The translations under genes were made by a program, and so were the position numbers. DNA of 64,000 nucleotides from Anolis sagrei (lineage: Eukaryota > Chordata > Lepidosauria > Squamata > Anolidae): the NCBI RefSeq assembly GCF_037176765.1, contig NC_090034.1:24497375-24561374 (forward strand). The letters are read 5' to 3'. The notes under the pieces are model-generated. The model did not search any database and was not told the origin of the DNA. It saw only the letters and a program-made list of their open reading frames with translations. Position 1 is the stretch's first letter. The number at the start of each line of letters is the position of its first letter. Positions 36,172 to 46,500 of this stretch are shown here, one piece after another.

Positions 36172-36475
36172 GAGTTGCTATGGGTTTTTCGGACTGTCTG
36201 GCCATGTTCCATTAGCTTTCTGTCCTAACGTTTTGCCTGCATCTGTGGCTAATTGCATCCTCAGAGATTTGTTCAGAGGTCTGTTGGCAGTGAAGCAAGT
36301 GGAGTGTGTGTGTGCATGGAATAATGTCCAGGGTGGGGGAAGAATCTTTGTCTAACAGAGGTGTAAATGTTGCAGTTGGCAAGCTTGATTCGCATTGAGT
36401 AACCTTGCAGCTGCAGAGTCAACCTGTTTTGTTGACTGGAGGCATCCTTTGGGAGGTGTTGACTGGCACTTGGTC
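36172..36475 (-). mobile_element. Penelope-like terminal fragment
   Basis: Contains 'gagttgctatgggtttttcg', 'ctaacgttttgcctgcatct', 'aatgtccagggtgggggaag' and 'gcatcctttgggaggtgttg', the reverse form of the terminal sequence at 60170-60400. Confidence 0.6.
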
Positions 36476-36483
36476 TTTTGCTG

Positions 36484-37451
36484 TCTGGGTCACCAAAGAG
36501 GGGTCACCAAAGACCATCAGAAAACACAGTATTTTCTGGGGGTTCTGTGTGAGAAGTTTGGCCCAATTCTCTCATTGGTGGGGTTCAGAATGCTATTTGA
36601 TTACAGGTGAACTATAAATCCCAGCAACCACAACTCCCAAATGTCAAGGTCTATTTTCCCCAAACTCCACTAGTGTTCACATTTGGGCATATTGGGTATT
36701 TGTGCCAAATTTGGTCCAGATACATCATTGCTTGAGTCCACAGTGCTCTCTGGATGTAGATGAACTACAACTACCAAACTCAAGGTCCATGCCTACCAGG
36801 CCCTTTCAGTATTTTCTGTTGGTCATGGGAGTTCTGTGTGCCAAGTTTGGCTCAGTTCCATCATTGGTGGATTTCAGAATGCTCTTTGAGTAGGTTAACT
36901 ATAAATCTCAGCAACTACAACTCACAAATGTCAAGGTCTATTTTCTCCAAACTCCACCAGTGTTCACAATTGGGCATATTGAGTATTTGTGCCAAGTTTG
37001 GTCCAGATCCATCATTGTGTGAGCCCACAGTGCTCTCTGGATGGAGGTGAACTATAACTCCTCAACTCAAGGTCCATGCCCATCAAACCCTTCCAGTATT
37101 TTCTGTTGATCATGGGAGTTCTGTGTGCCAAGTTTGGTTCAATTCCATCATTCGTGGATTTCAGAATGCTCTTTGTAGTTTAACTGTAAATCCCAGCAAC
37201 TCCCAAATGACAAAATCAGTTCCCCCCAACCCCACCAGTATTCAAACTTGGGTGTATCGGGTATTTGTGCCAAATTTGGTCCAATTAATGAAACTACATC
37301 CTGTCTATCAGATAATGACATTACAATTCATAACAGTAGAAAAATTACAGTTATGAAGTAGCAACTAAAATAATATTATGGTTGGGGGTCACCACAACTT
37401 GAGGAACTGTATTAAGGGGCCACAGCATTAGGAAGGTTAAGAACCACTGTC
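36484..37451 (+). mobile_element. hAT-type non-autonomous element with ~280-base internal repeats
   Basis: The right end 'attaggaaggttaagaacca' plus 'ctg' is a hAT-style terminus. Inside, a unit starting 'cagtattttctg' recurs at about 36527, 36807 and 37094 and carries 'gtgccaagtttggt', 'gggcatattg' and 'caaggtccatgcc'. The left terminus is degraded. It ends about 150 bases before the TMEM238-like start codon. Confidence 0.6.
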
Positions 37452-37489
37452 CTAGGTATTTACAGAGTGTTATAATCCCAGTCTGGGAT

Positions 37490-37605
37490 GTCTTTGGGAC
37501 CAGTCGCTCAGAGGTCTGTGCAGAGGCTGTGTCCGCATAGAGACACGGCGAAGAGGCCTTCCATCCTGACTGTGGGCCTTCCGTAGCCCTTGTGTAGTAG
37601 GCATC
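37490..37605 (+). promoter_or_regulatory. Probable promoter/5' UTR of the TMEM238-like gene
   Basis: A moderately CpG-rich stretch, with no TATA box seen, lies between the end of a hAT-type element (about 37451) and the ATG at 37606. The start codon has an A at -3 and a G at +4, a favourable context. The promoter must be short or lie partly inside the mobile element. Confidence 0.4.
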
Positions 37606-38043
37606 ATGGAGGCTGCCGGGGCAGGTCGTTGCCGTGGGGCCTTCTGGATGGCACTGCTCTTCGACGCGGCGGGCCTGTCGCTTCTGCTGCTGGGTTCCTT
37701 CGTGGACGTCTTTTTTGCAGACCTGCTAATCTACAGCGGGGGCGTGGGCCTGCTCTTCAGCCTCCTTTGGTGGGTCTTCTGGTACGTGGGCAACATTGAG
37801 GTACCGCCGGATGAGCTGCAGGATGACATAGGCTTGGGCGAGGAGGCCATGCCCGCGGCGATGGAGGCCGAAGCGACAGGCCGTGCCTGGCGGGTCCGTT
37901 TCATGGTCCGCTCCCTTGGCAGGCACCTCTCGGGCTCCTTCCACTCAAAGCCGGTCCACTCTGACAAGAAGACTGAGGCTGACTCTGCCGTTGGAGAGAC
38001 AGTGACCGGTAGCCCGCCGTCGCAGAAGAGGCTAAGATTTTGA
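37606..38043 (+). CDS. TMEM238-family two-pass membrane protein, single exon
   Basis: An intact 145-residue reading frame with CpG-rich codons. Residues about 13-33 and 40-62 are hydrophobic and should form two membrane helices around a short FVDVFFADLLIYSG loop. The signature LIYSG...WYVGNIEV...EL..D.GL matches human TMEM238 as I remember it (LIYSG...WYTGNIEI...EL..DYGL). The C-terminal ~80 residues are hydrophilic, first acidic then Arg-rich (GRAWRVRFMVRSLGRH), and would face one side of the membrane. No function is established for the family, to my knowledge. It follows RSL1D1 on the same strand, which is where mammals carry BCAR4. The frame is open, the start context good and codon composition differs sharply from the AT-rich flanks, so it is a real gene. 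Which TMEM238 paralogue it is remains open. Confidence 0.85.
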   Translation: MEAAGAGRCRGAFWMALLFDAAGLSLLLLGSFVDVFFADLLIYSGGVGLLFSLLWWVFWYVGNIEVPPDELQDDIGLGEEAMPAAMEAEATGRAWRVRFMVRSLGRHLSGSFHSKPVHSDKKTEADSAVGETVTGSPPSQKRLRF

Positions 38044-38187
38044 AGAAGATGCGCCATCCACGCTTGCTTGTTCCAACGACGATGTCCACCTTAGCACAGC
38101 CAACGAGGCCTTCCCTTCTTCGGTCGCTCGTGCTTTTTCCTCACACAAAGTGGCTTATGAATAGAAAGAAGAGAATGCAAAAAGCAA

Positions 38188-38376
38188 AAGGGCAAACCTG
38201 GGCCCTCTAGATGTTTTGGACTTCAACTCCCACAATTCCTAACAGTCTCGGGCCCCTTCCTTTTCCCCCTCATCCGCTTAAGCGGTTGAGGGGGAAAAGG
38301 AAGGGGCCAGAGGCTGTTAGGAATTGTGGGAGTTGAAGTCCAAAACACCTGGAGGGCCCAAGTTTTCCCATGCCTG
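38188..38376. mobile_element. Near-perfect palindromic hAT-type MITE in the TMEM238-like 3' UTR
   Basis: 'gggcaaacctgggccctcta' through 'ccccttccttttccccctca' is mirrored by 'gttgagggggaaaaggaagg' through 'ggagggcccaagttttccca', with the centre at about 38281. A transcript would fold into a stem of about 90 base pairs. Confidence 0.75.
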
Positions 38377-39148
38377 AGATAGGCCCACATCTTTTGAAGC
38401 AAGGATTTGAATCTCTAACTCCTGAGAAAGATTTGGTGAACATGTCGGCCTAGAAAAAGGCTAGCTGCCATAAGAATCCCTTCAAGGAGGAACAATAATG
38501 GCGGCTGTGGGTTTTTTAACTGTCAAAGTACCAGCTGGGCCGCATCTATTTCCCATATTTCCTACACTTTGAATTGTGGCCTCAAGTCGGTCACCGTTTC
38601 CAAGTTATTTAAAAAAATATACATATTGTCTTCTAGACCAGGTTATTTGGAGCCAATTCAGTTGGAACAAAAAGCATTCGTGAATTTATCCTCAACTAAA
38701 TAGGATAAAGAGGCCTCTGCCTTCCCTCCCCGTGAAACGTTCCCATTTTTGTCTTCTCTAAATACAGCAATGCAGACGTTTCAAAACACTCAGATACAAG
38801 ACAGGAAAGATAACTTGGCAAGACTTGCCATTGAACTTAAGAAGCCTTATGTTGCATTTCTACATGGCAGCTAATTCCCCAAAGATGATTATTGTATTTA
38901 TGTATGTATTTATTTCTTATTTATAGGTTTTCTTTTTGCATTAGCAAAAAGGTTGCTATATAGGTTGGAATATTCACGACAAATGCATCTTTTAGTGCAA
39001 AATTAATACGAACATCGTTTTCGTCATCGGAAAATGGGATATTGTTGAGAAATGAATGCTTTCTTTGCCGAAAAACCATAGACTATGGAGCTACATCGCT
39101 TAACAAATATTTAAAATATATATATATATATATACTTTAAATATATGT

Positions 39149-39161
39149 GGGGGGGGGGGGG
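39149..39161 (+). repeat. G homopolymer
   Basis: A run of about twelve G follows a TATA dinucleotide tract (about 39117-39146). Such runs are often miscounted in assemblies. Confidence 0.7.
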
Positions 39162-39384
39162 AATCCACTGCCTGTATCTTACGTGACATAAGACTTATTT
39201 GGTTGTTTAAATTAAAATGGTTGAAATTAAAGATAGCTTTGAATTCTGAATAAAAAAGAATTTATGTTTTTTAAAAACCTTTCCCATAGTAGTATAGAGG
39301 AAAATAATATTAATACTTCCAAGGATGTGGATGCCCGTATTTTAAGCGTAGATGTACGAATATCGTTCTAAATAGAAGCAAATG

Positions 39385-40180
39385 TTTTATTTATTATGTC
39401 AGAAGTGATTTGAGAATACAGTTATAATGTATTTTAAAAACCACAAAGTTAAAAACTTGGCATTATAATAAATGTCCTTTGACCATTAGTGGCCACTTGG
39501 AGTACCTCTGATATTGCTGTAAAAAGGTCCGCCATTGTGCATGTGGTGGGACTCAGATTGCATTGTAGTAAGTGGTCTGTGGTTTGCTCATCTCCACACT
39601 TGCATATTGCGGACTCCAATTTGTAGCCCCATTTCTTAAGGTTGGCGCTGCATCTTGTGGTGCCAGAACACAGTCTGTTCAGCGTCTTCCATGTCACCCA
39701 GTCTTCTCTGTGCCAAGGAGGGTGTTTCTCATCCGGTATCAACCACTGATTGAGGTTCTGGGTTTTAGCCTGCCACTTTTGGACTCTCACTTGCTGAGGT
39801 GTTCCTGTGAGTATCTCTGTAGATCTTAGGAAGCTAATTCTTGATTTAAGGCGTTGGCGTGCTGACTGATATCTGAACAGAGGATGGGCTGGAGATGTCA
39901 CTGCCTTGGTCCTTACATTATTGACTGCTACTTCCCGACAGATGCCAGGTGATGCAATACCAGCTAAATAGTACAATTTCTCCAGCTGTGTTGGGCGTAG
40001 ACATTTTGTGATAATGTGGCATGTCTCAGTTGGAGTCACATCCACTGTTTTAACGTGGTGAGAAGTATTCCACACTAGACTTACGTATTCAGCAACAAAG
40101 TAGCAAAGTGCAAGGGCAGATGTCTTCACTGTCATAACAGAAGCATATAATAGATAGATACATAGGAGAGGATTACTTTG
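39385..40180 (-). mobile_element. Vingi/Kiri-like LINE C-terminal region
   Basis: A long minus-strand open frame encodes VWNTSHHVKTVDVTPTETC, LAGIASPGICREVA, ARVQKWQAKTQ-like codons, [18 protein letters not shown] and a zinc-knuckle CKCGDEQTTDHLLQC. The part after the reverse transcriptase is nearly uninterrupted, so the copy is fairly young. Clade name is by recognition only. Confidence 0.65.
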
Positions 40181-40329
40181 CTGGATCAATAAAACCACAG
40201 TTATTATTATTATTATGGAGAAGGTAATAGGCTGGATGAGGAAAAACAAATTGAGATGAACCCCGAACACGACAAAGAGGCTTGCCAACAAGGGTCCTAT
40301 CTCTGTACAAAGTTTGGAAACACCAGTTC

Positions 40330-41014
40330 TAAATTTTTCAACCTGGAGGTCAGGGCCCCTGGGCGGTTTCATGAGGGGGTTTCAGAGGGGTCATCAAAGA
40401 CCATACAAAACTTCTATGTGAGAAGTTTGACCCAATTCTATCATTGGTGGGGTTCAGAATACTCTTTGATTGTAATGAACTATAAATCCCAGCAACTACA
40501 ACTCCTAAATGTCAAGTCTATTCTCCCCAAATTCCACCAGTGTTCACATTTGGGCATATTGAATATTCGTGCCAAGTTTGGTCCAGATCCATCATTGTTT
40601 GAGTCCACAGTGAAGTACAACTCCCAAACTCTAGGTCAATGCCCACCAAACCCTTCCAGGATTTTCTGTTGGTCATGGGAGTTCTGTGTGCTAACTTTGG
40701 TTCAATTCTATTATTGGTGGAGTACAGAATGCTCTTTGATTGTAGGTGAAGTATAAATCACAGCAACTACAACTCCCAAATGACAAAATCAATCCCACCC
40801 AACCCCACTAGTATTCAAATTTGGGCATATCGGGTATTTGTCTAATTTGGTCCAATGAATGAAAATAAATTCTGCATATCAGATATTTACATTTATAACA
40901 ATAGCAACATTACAATTATGAAGCAGCAACAAAAATAATGTTATGGTTGGGGGTCACCACAACATGAGGAACTGCATTAAGGAGTCGCGGCATTAGGAAG
41001 GTTGAGAAACACTG
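40330..41014 (+). mobile_element. hAT-type non-autonomous element, both ends present
   Basis: The left end 'ctaaatttttcaacctggag' and right end 'aggaaggttgagaaacactg' are inverted relatives. The interior 'attttctgttggtcatggga' and 'gtttggtccagatccatcat' match 36484-37451 but contain fewer units. Confidence 0.65.
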
Positions 41015-41202
41015 TTAGAGCAACACGGGAAGGGTGTGTCTTTGGTTGATGAGCATTGGTTTATGGATTCGGCAGAACATACGCCTGGATAATGAATGCG
41101 TAGAGGTCTCCAGACTTAAAGCTGATGCTGCATATTCAAATATGTGTGAAAAGGAATGTAAAAGAATCTCAATCTTGTTCCAAATAATCCATAGAAGCAT
41201 AT

Positions 41203-41330
41203 ATAGCAGGCATGGGCAAACTTGGGCTTTCTAGGTGTTTTGGACTTCAACTCCTACAATTCCTAACAGCCTACCGCCTATAATAATCCTTTTTTTACTT
41301 ATGCTAGGAGGTCTGAAGTTTGCCCACGCA
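41203..41330 (+). mobile_element. hAT-type MITE next to the RRN3 promoter
   Basis: Left end 'caggcatgggcaaacttggg', then 'ttttggacttcaactcctac', and right end 'gtctgaagtttgcccacg'. It ends some 50 bases before the CpG-rich RRN3 first exon. Confidence 0.6.
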
Positions 41331-41379
41331 CAGATCTCACAGACACAGTGTGAAGAGATGATGGGGAAGTTCCACGCCT

Positions 41380-41576
41380 TGCCGCAGGGGGCGCTAGTCC
41401 GCTCTCCTCCGGACCAGGCGCTGCTTCCAACTTCCGGGGACAGAGCAGGAAGTGGAGGCCTTTCCGGCTTGGGCGTGAAGAGCATGGACCCCGCGGAGGC
41501 TTTCGGAGGCTTCAGACCTTGGCGGAGGCTTGTTACTCAGCAGTGGTAGTCCGAAGGAGGGCGCCGCTGAACCAGG
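41380..41576 (+). promoter_or_regulatory. RRN3: RRN3 CpG-rich promoter and probable first exon
   Basis: A CpG-dense stretch of about 200 bases includes ETS-like CTTCCGG sites and ends at a strong donor (CCAGG|GTGAGT, donor at 41577). Spliced to an acceptor at 43526, the junction would read EPG-LSNM, which resembles human RRN3 RTG-ISNM around residue 33. That frame has no ATG upstream of the donor: the ATG at 41484 is in another frame and meets TAG at 41547. Either translation starts in exon 2, or exon 1 carries a one-base change. Confidence 0.55.
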
Positions 41577-41833
41577 GTGAGTTGGGCCGGGTCCTAGGGG
41601 CATCCTCACTGTATACTACACGCAGTTCGGCACGTCTCAGTGAGCCATGGGAGCCATGTCTGAGTGCTGTGTGGGGAGTCAGGGGGATTGGCAGCTTCTT
41701 GAGCCGCCAGCACTCTTGGGCAGGGCACGGCCTTGGAAGACGACGACTGTTGTGAATAACTGTTCAATAACATTAAAGCGTAAGTTCTTATTATGCAATT
41801 TTCCAGTATGTGAAAGGGTATCAGAACTGTGTT

Positions 41834-42380
41834 GTTGAAGGCGTTCATGGCCGGAATCACTGAGTTGCTGTGAATTTTCCGGGCTGTTTGGCAATGTTCC
41901 AGCAGCATTCTCTCCTGACGTTCCGCCCATATCTATGGCAGGCATCCTCAGAGGAAACTAGGCGAGGTTTATATATCTGTGGAATGTCCGGGTTGGAAGA
42001 AAGAACTCTTGTCTGTCGGAGGAAACTGTGAATGTTTCAATTGGCCACCTTGATTAGTATTGAACGGTCTTGCAGCTTCAAAGCCTGGCTGGTTGATGCC
42101 TGGGGGAATCCTTTGTTGGGAGGTGTTAGCTGGCCCTGATTGTTTCTTGTCTGGAATTCCCCAATTTTCTGAGTGTTGTTCTTTATTTACTGTCTTAATT
42201 TTAGAGATTTTTAATGCTGGTAGCCAGAGTTTGTTCATTTTAATGGTTTCCTCCTTTCTGTTGAAATTGTCCACATGCTTCTGGATTTCAGTGGCTTATC
42301 TGTGTAGTCTGACATGTTCGTTATTAGAGTGGTCTAGCATATCTGTGTTCTCAAATAATATGCTGTGTCCAAGTTGGTTC
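41834..42380 (-). mobile_element. Penelope-like 3' region in RRN3 intron 1
   Basis: Contains 'gaaggcgttcatggccggaa', 'ctgacgttccgcccatatct', 'ggaggtgttagctggccctg', 'gaaattgtccacatgcttct' and 'gcatatctgtgttctcaaat', the reverse of the 3' part of the element at 59363-60415. Confidence 0.65.
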
Positions 42381-42741
42381 ACAACTGAAAGAAAGCTGTT
42401 CCAGTGCCTTAGTGCTCTGGGGTTTGGGTCATCACTCTCCAAGCCTCAAACTAGTTTCAGTATTTCCTGTGTAACCATCTGCACAACGAAACCTCTTCCT
42501 TTAATACCAGCTTGAAACTGGTTTAAGTATAGATAGGGCCCCAGTATAAAGTGGTTAGATGTTAGAAATTGATTTTGGAAACTAGTGGTCAGCATTTATG
42601 TGAGTGAAATAACACCACAGAAAGGAATTTATTGAAAGATGGGAAGTCTGGACCGAGAATGGGATAGAAAACTAATTGATTACATGGAGCTTTCACATGT
42701 GATGGAAACGTAGATGTCTCTCAAAAGAATCCAAGTGCTAA

Positions 42742-42801
42742 TGGAGGCCCCATCTATACCGTCATATAATACAGCTACGACTGCATAGATGGGGCCTTAG
42801 T
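42742..42801 (+). mobile_element. Short palindromic MITE remnant
   Basis: 'aggccccatctataccgtca' is mirrored by 'gactgcatagatggggcctt' around a short centre. Confidence 0.45.
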
Positions 42802-43012
42802 GCCACATCCCTGTCCAAGGCGAAGCAAAGATTCCTGTGATCCTAGTCACAGTAAGGGACTAATATGCACTGCGGTGACTTTCACTTCTTGTACGAATAC
42901 TAGAGAGAGTAAACAATATAAAAACAAATGGAAGCAGTTCATGATACTTGAAGCCACTTTTCTGTCCTTTGCTCCCAAACTAGTCAGGATTCTGTTTTTA
43001 TGATCTTGGCCG

Positions 43013-43013
<1 letters not shown>

Positions 43014-43049
<36 letters not shown>

Positions 43050-43051
43050 GT
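43014..43051 (+). repeat. (ATT)n microsatellite
   Basis: Twelve ATT triplets head a short L2-like reverse tail ('ctcccgaaggggactcaaag'). Confidence 0.85.
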
Positions 43052-43224
43052 TTATTTATACCCTTCTATATCTCTCCCGAAGGGGACTCAAAGCGACTAA
43101 AAGCTGCAGTAAAACCATGTTCTATGCTGTCTATGTCATGGGAAGTTTTTACTTTCTAATTAGTGTCCTTGCTTGGGATGGAGTCAAGAGGAGCAAATAA
43201 ACAGCACAGTTTTCAGGAATGCAA

Positions 43225-43476
43225 GAATTGTGATGACCTGACCTCTTGGGTTAACATGAATACTGTCTTGTGTGCCTCCAAACTCAAGTTTGACTTACGG
43301 CAACTCGAAGGCAAACCTCTTTCATATGGTTTCCTGGCAATATTTGCCCAGAAGGTCTTTGTCACTGCCTTTCTCTGTTGTTCAAGGACAAGCCGTGGGC
43401 TTCCCTGGCTAATCCAGGAGTCAGACCTTGGTCTCCCAAGCCATAATTCAACATTCAAACTACTATACCACATTGG
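43225..43476 (-). mobile_element. tRNA-derived SINE, third family
   Basis: Reverse copy with 'gacttacggcaactcgaagg', 'ttgtcactgcctttctctgt' and a reverse tRNA-like head ('aactactataccacattggc'). It ends about 50 bases before the RRN3 exon 2 acceptor. Confidence 0.5.
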
Positions 43477-43536
43477 CTTTAAATATAGCTTGCATATTTC
43501 ATCTTATGATTTCATTTGTTGTTTAGACTTTCTAAC

Positions 43537-46500
43537 ATGCTGTCTACAGATGAATTTCTGAGATCGCCACCAAGGAAAACAGTCAGATTTGGTGGATCGT
43601 TGGCAGAAATCCTGCTCAAATATGAAAAGGTAACATTACTGTACCCAATTATTAATCATAAGTGTTGCTGTTCTGATGTGCAAATTGAAGGGTCACCTTT
43701 TTGTCTGGGAAGTTTGGCCTTGGATAGTATATATAAGTTATTCATAAGAAATCAAATAGCAAAACCAGAGTTAATTGTTCCATCTTTATTGTACATGTTT
43801 AGATAAGTTTCTCGACGTCACCCCTTGTGAGACATAGAATATGTTGTCAGGTTACTCCTTGCTGTTTTTCTCTTCTTAGGGAGATACCATTGATTTTGAT
43901 TTGTTGAGGCATCAGCTGTTGGATCCTGACATTAAAGTAAGTTTTTTTTCCATCAGAGTTTTAGGTAGTGTTCAGCGATTTAATGATTTCTTACATTTAA
44001 GATAATGAAATGTTTCAATCACTTTTGCCTGTTCTGACTTGGACATGTTGTTTATAATTCTTATCAGTAATCTGATTCATTCAAACATTCCCTAACCATA
44101 TTTTAGAGTATTGATCTAAACAGACTTGTAATGCTTGTCACTTTATAATTTCTACACATGTTTGCCACATTGAGTTATTAAATGAAATTGTTTCTGTTTT
44201 AAGGATGACCAGATTATTAACTGGTTGCATGAATTCAGGTCTTCTGTGACACATTTGACCAAGGATTTTGAACACCTGGTCACCATCTTGTTGGTAAGAA
44301 TACACAAATCGTTTCTGGGTTTTGTGGATGAATTTTATTCATTCTTTCTAGTACATGGGCTTAATTTTTATGCTTGTATGTATAATAACAATGCAGAAGG
44401 TGTCATGGCTAAGAAGAAGCCCAGCTGTAGTGGAAGAATACTTGGCTTTTCTAAGCAATTTAGTGTCTGCTCAGACCATCTACTTGAGGCCATGTCTTGC
44501 GATGATTGTTTCACACTTCATCCCACGTGAGTTTTTTTGTATTTTCTCCCTCTTGTTCCTCTAACTGGCAAAACCAGAGAGGTTCCTTATAATTCAGGTG
44601 TTCATCTCAGGATCTTGTAGCTCCATTTATAACAAATTATTTGAACACAATGTGCTGTCGAATACATTACATTATTTTTATTAAGTATATATTTGGCTAA
44701 TATCTCGTACTTTTAATATATCAACATTCTAATTGTTTTTGCCAAACCAAGTTATGCATAATGCATTTTACATTTCTAAAATAAAAGTGTATTTAATTTG
44801 CACAGAATATGCAATTCTTTAAAAAAAATTCCAAAAAATTCTGGTTTCTTTTCATGATTTCAAAATGTCTGGAAATTTTACATCTCTAGAAAATATACTG
44901 AAAAGCTTCCCAAACCCTGGTTTTCAGAGAGGACGAAAGAGTAGTAGGGGTCTGTTCCTTCTTTTGCATCTGTGTATTTTGATCCAAATCCAAGACATTG
45001 GGAATATTTATTTAAAACTAGCATATATCCAGTTTGGCAATTAGATTTTAGTTGCAAATAGTAATATCATGTAATAATAGAATGACACTTTCCTCCCAGC
45101 TCGAATAACCATACAAGAAAACAATGTGGACATCTCTGATTCAGATGATGATGAAAGTGAGTAGAAGTTTCTTACATTATGATTACCATTTGTTCTTGGA
45201 CAACTTTCAGTCCTCCAGATTCTTTTATACTGCTTTGTGGCTACACTGGCCATGGCTGATGGGAGCTGCAATCCAATGACATCTGCTCTGTGGTTCTTGT
45301 TGCAGTAATGCTTAACTGTATTGAGAACAGTAGGGTATGGTTAACTTGAATAAACTAATGAAATCCCATGACTGCATACAGACTTCATACATTCCTCCAT
45401 TAATTTATCAAATTTCCACTAAATATAGTGATTGGGACTACACAGATACACTAGGTGTAGAGAGTAAATATATAAGAACAGTAGATACAGGATTGGTGAT
45501 GCCTGGCTTGACAACAGGTAGCTTTTTTAGCTGCTGCTGTGGTGCAGCAGCTAAAAAAGCCAATGGGATTTTGGACTGCATCAAAAGGAGTCTAGTGTCA
45601 GATCGATGGAAGTCATGGTGCCTCTTTATTCTGTTTTGGCCAGGCCTAACCTGGAATGGTGTGAACAGTTCTGGGTACTACAATTCAAGAGAAATATTGA
45701 CTCTTAAGCTGGAAGGTATCCAGAGAAGGGCAACTAAATTGGTCAAAGGTCTAGCAACCATGAATAATCCCTCTGAGGAGCAGCTTAAAGAGTTGGGTCT
45801 GTGTAGCCTCAAAAGAGAAGGTTCAGAGGAGACATGAGAGCCATGTTTAAATATCTGAAAGGGTGTCCTAAGGAAGAGGGAGCAAACTTGTTTTCTGCTG
45901 CCCTGGAGACTAGGACTCATTGGAGCCATGGGTTCAAATGGCAGGAGAGGAGATTCCGCCTGAACATTAGGAAGAACTTCATGTCTGTAAGGGGAGCTGT
46001 TCATCAATGGAACTCTCTGTCTTGAAGTCCAGTTTGAGGCTCCTTCCTTGGGAGTTTTTAAACAGATGCTTGATGGCCATTTGTTGGGGGTGCTTTGTTT
46101 GTGCTTTTTCTACCTGGCAGAAGTGGGTTGGACTAGATGGCCCATGTGGTCTCGTCCAGTTCTATGATTCTATGAGTCTATGATTCTGTGGTTAATGCAT
46201 GCTATATTGAAAAGTAGACTGCATCCATAAAGTATGAAATACAACTAAATTTTCTGGATTAATGTTCATGCTCTATGATTTGATTTTTGCAGATGTACCT
46301 GCGAGTTTCGACATCTGCCACAGAGCATTGCAAACAATTGTGAAATATGTCCCTTTGTAAGTACATAATGCTAAATTTCATATTCCCTTTTGGTGATAAA
46401 ATCCTTCTTCTGCTTACTTTTGAAGTTGGATTAACTGGAGCATATTTAGAATACTAAGGTTTCTAGCAGATGTGCTTCAAAAATGCTCCCAAGCTTTTTT

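Larger units (their letters stand above)
38044..39260 (+). other. Probable 3' UTR of the TMEM238-like gene
   Basis: No AATAAA was seen in the first kilobase after the TGA. AATAAA at 39248-39253 (in a tgaataaaaaag context) is the first clear candidate, implying a 3' UTR of about 1.2 kb. The stretch holds a palindromic MITE at 38188-38376 and a G12-type run at about 39149-39161. Confidence 0.4.

Noticed and set aside
37726-38057. Minus-strand open frames opposite the TMEM238-like gene
   Set aside because: They are GC-driven shadows of the plus-strand gene, which has the family motifs and a good start context.
41647-41785. Alternative RRN3 first coding exon (ATG 41647 to donor at about 41783, AAGC|gtaagt)
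   Set aside because: It would splice in phase only to the inner acceptor at 43549 and gives no resemblance to the human N-terminus. The 41576-43527 junction preserves G-(I/L)-S-N-M. Kept only as an alternative to test.
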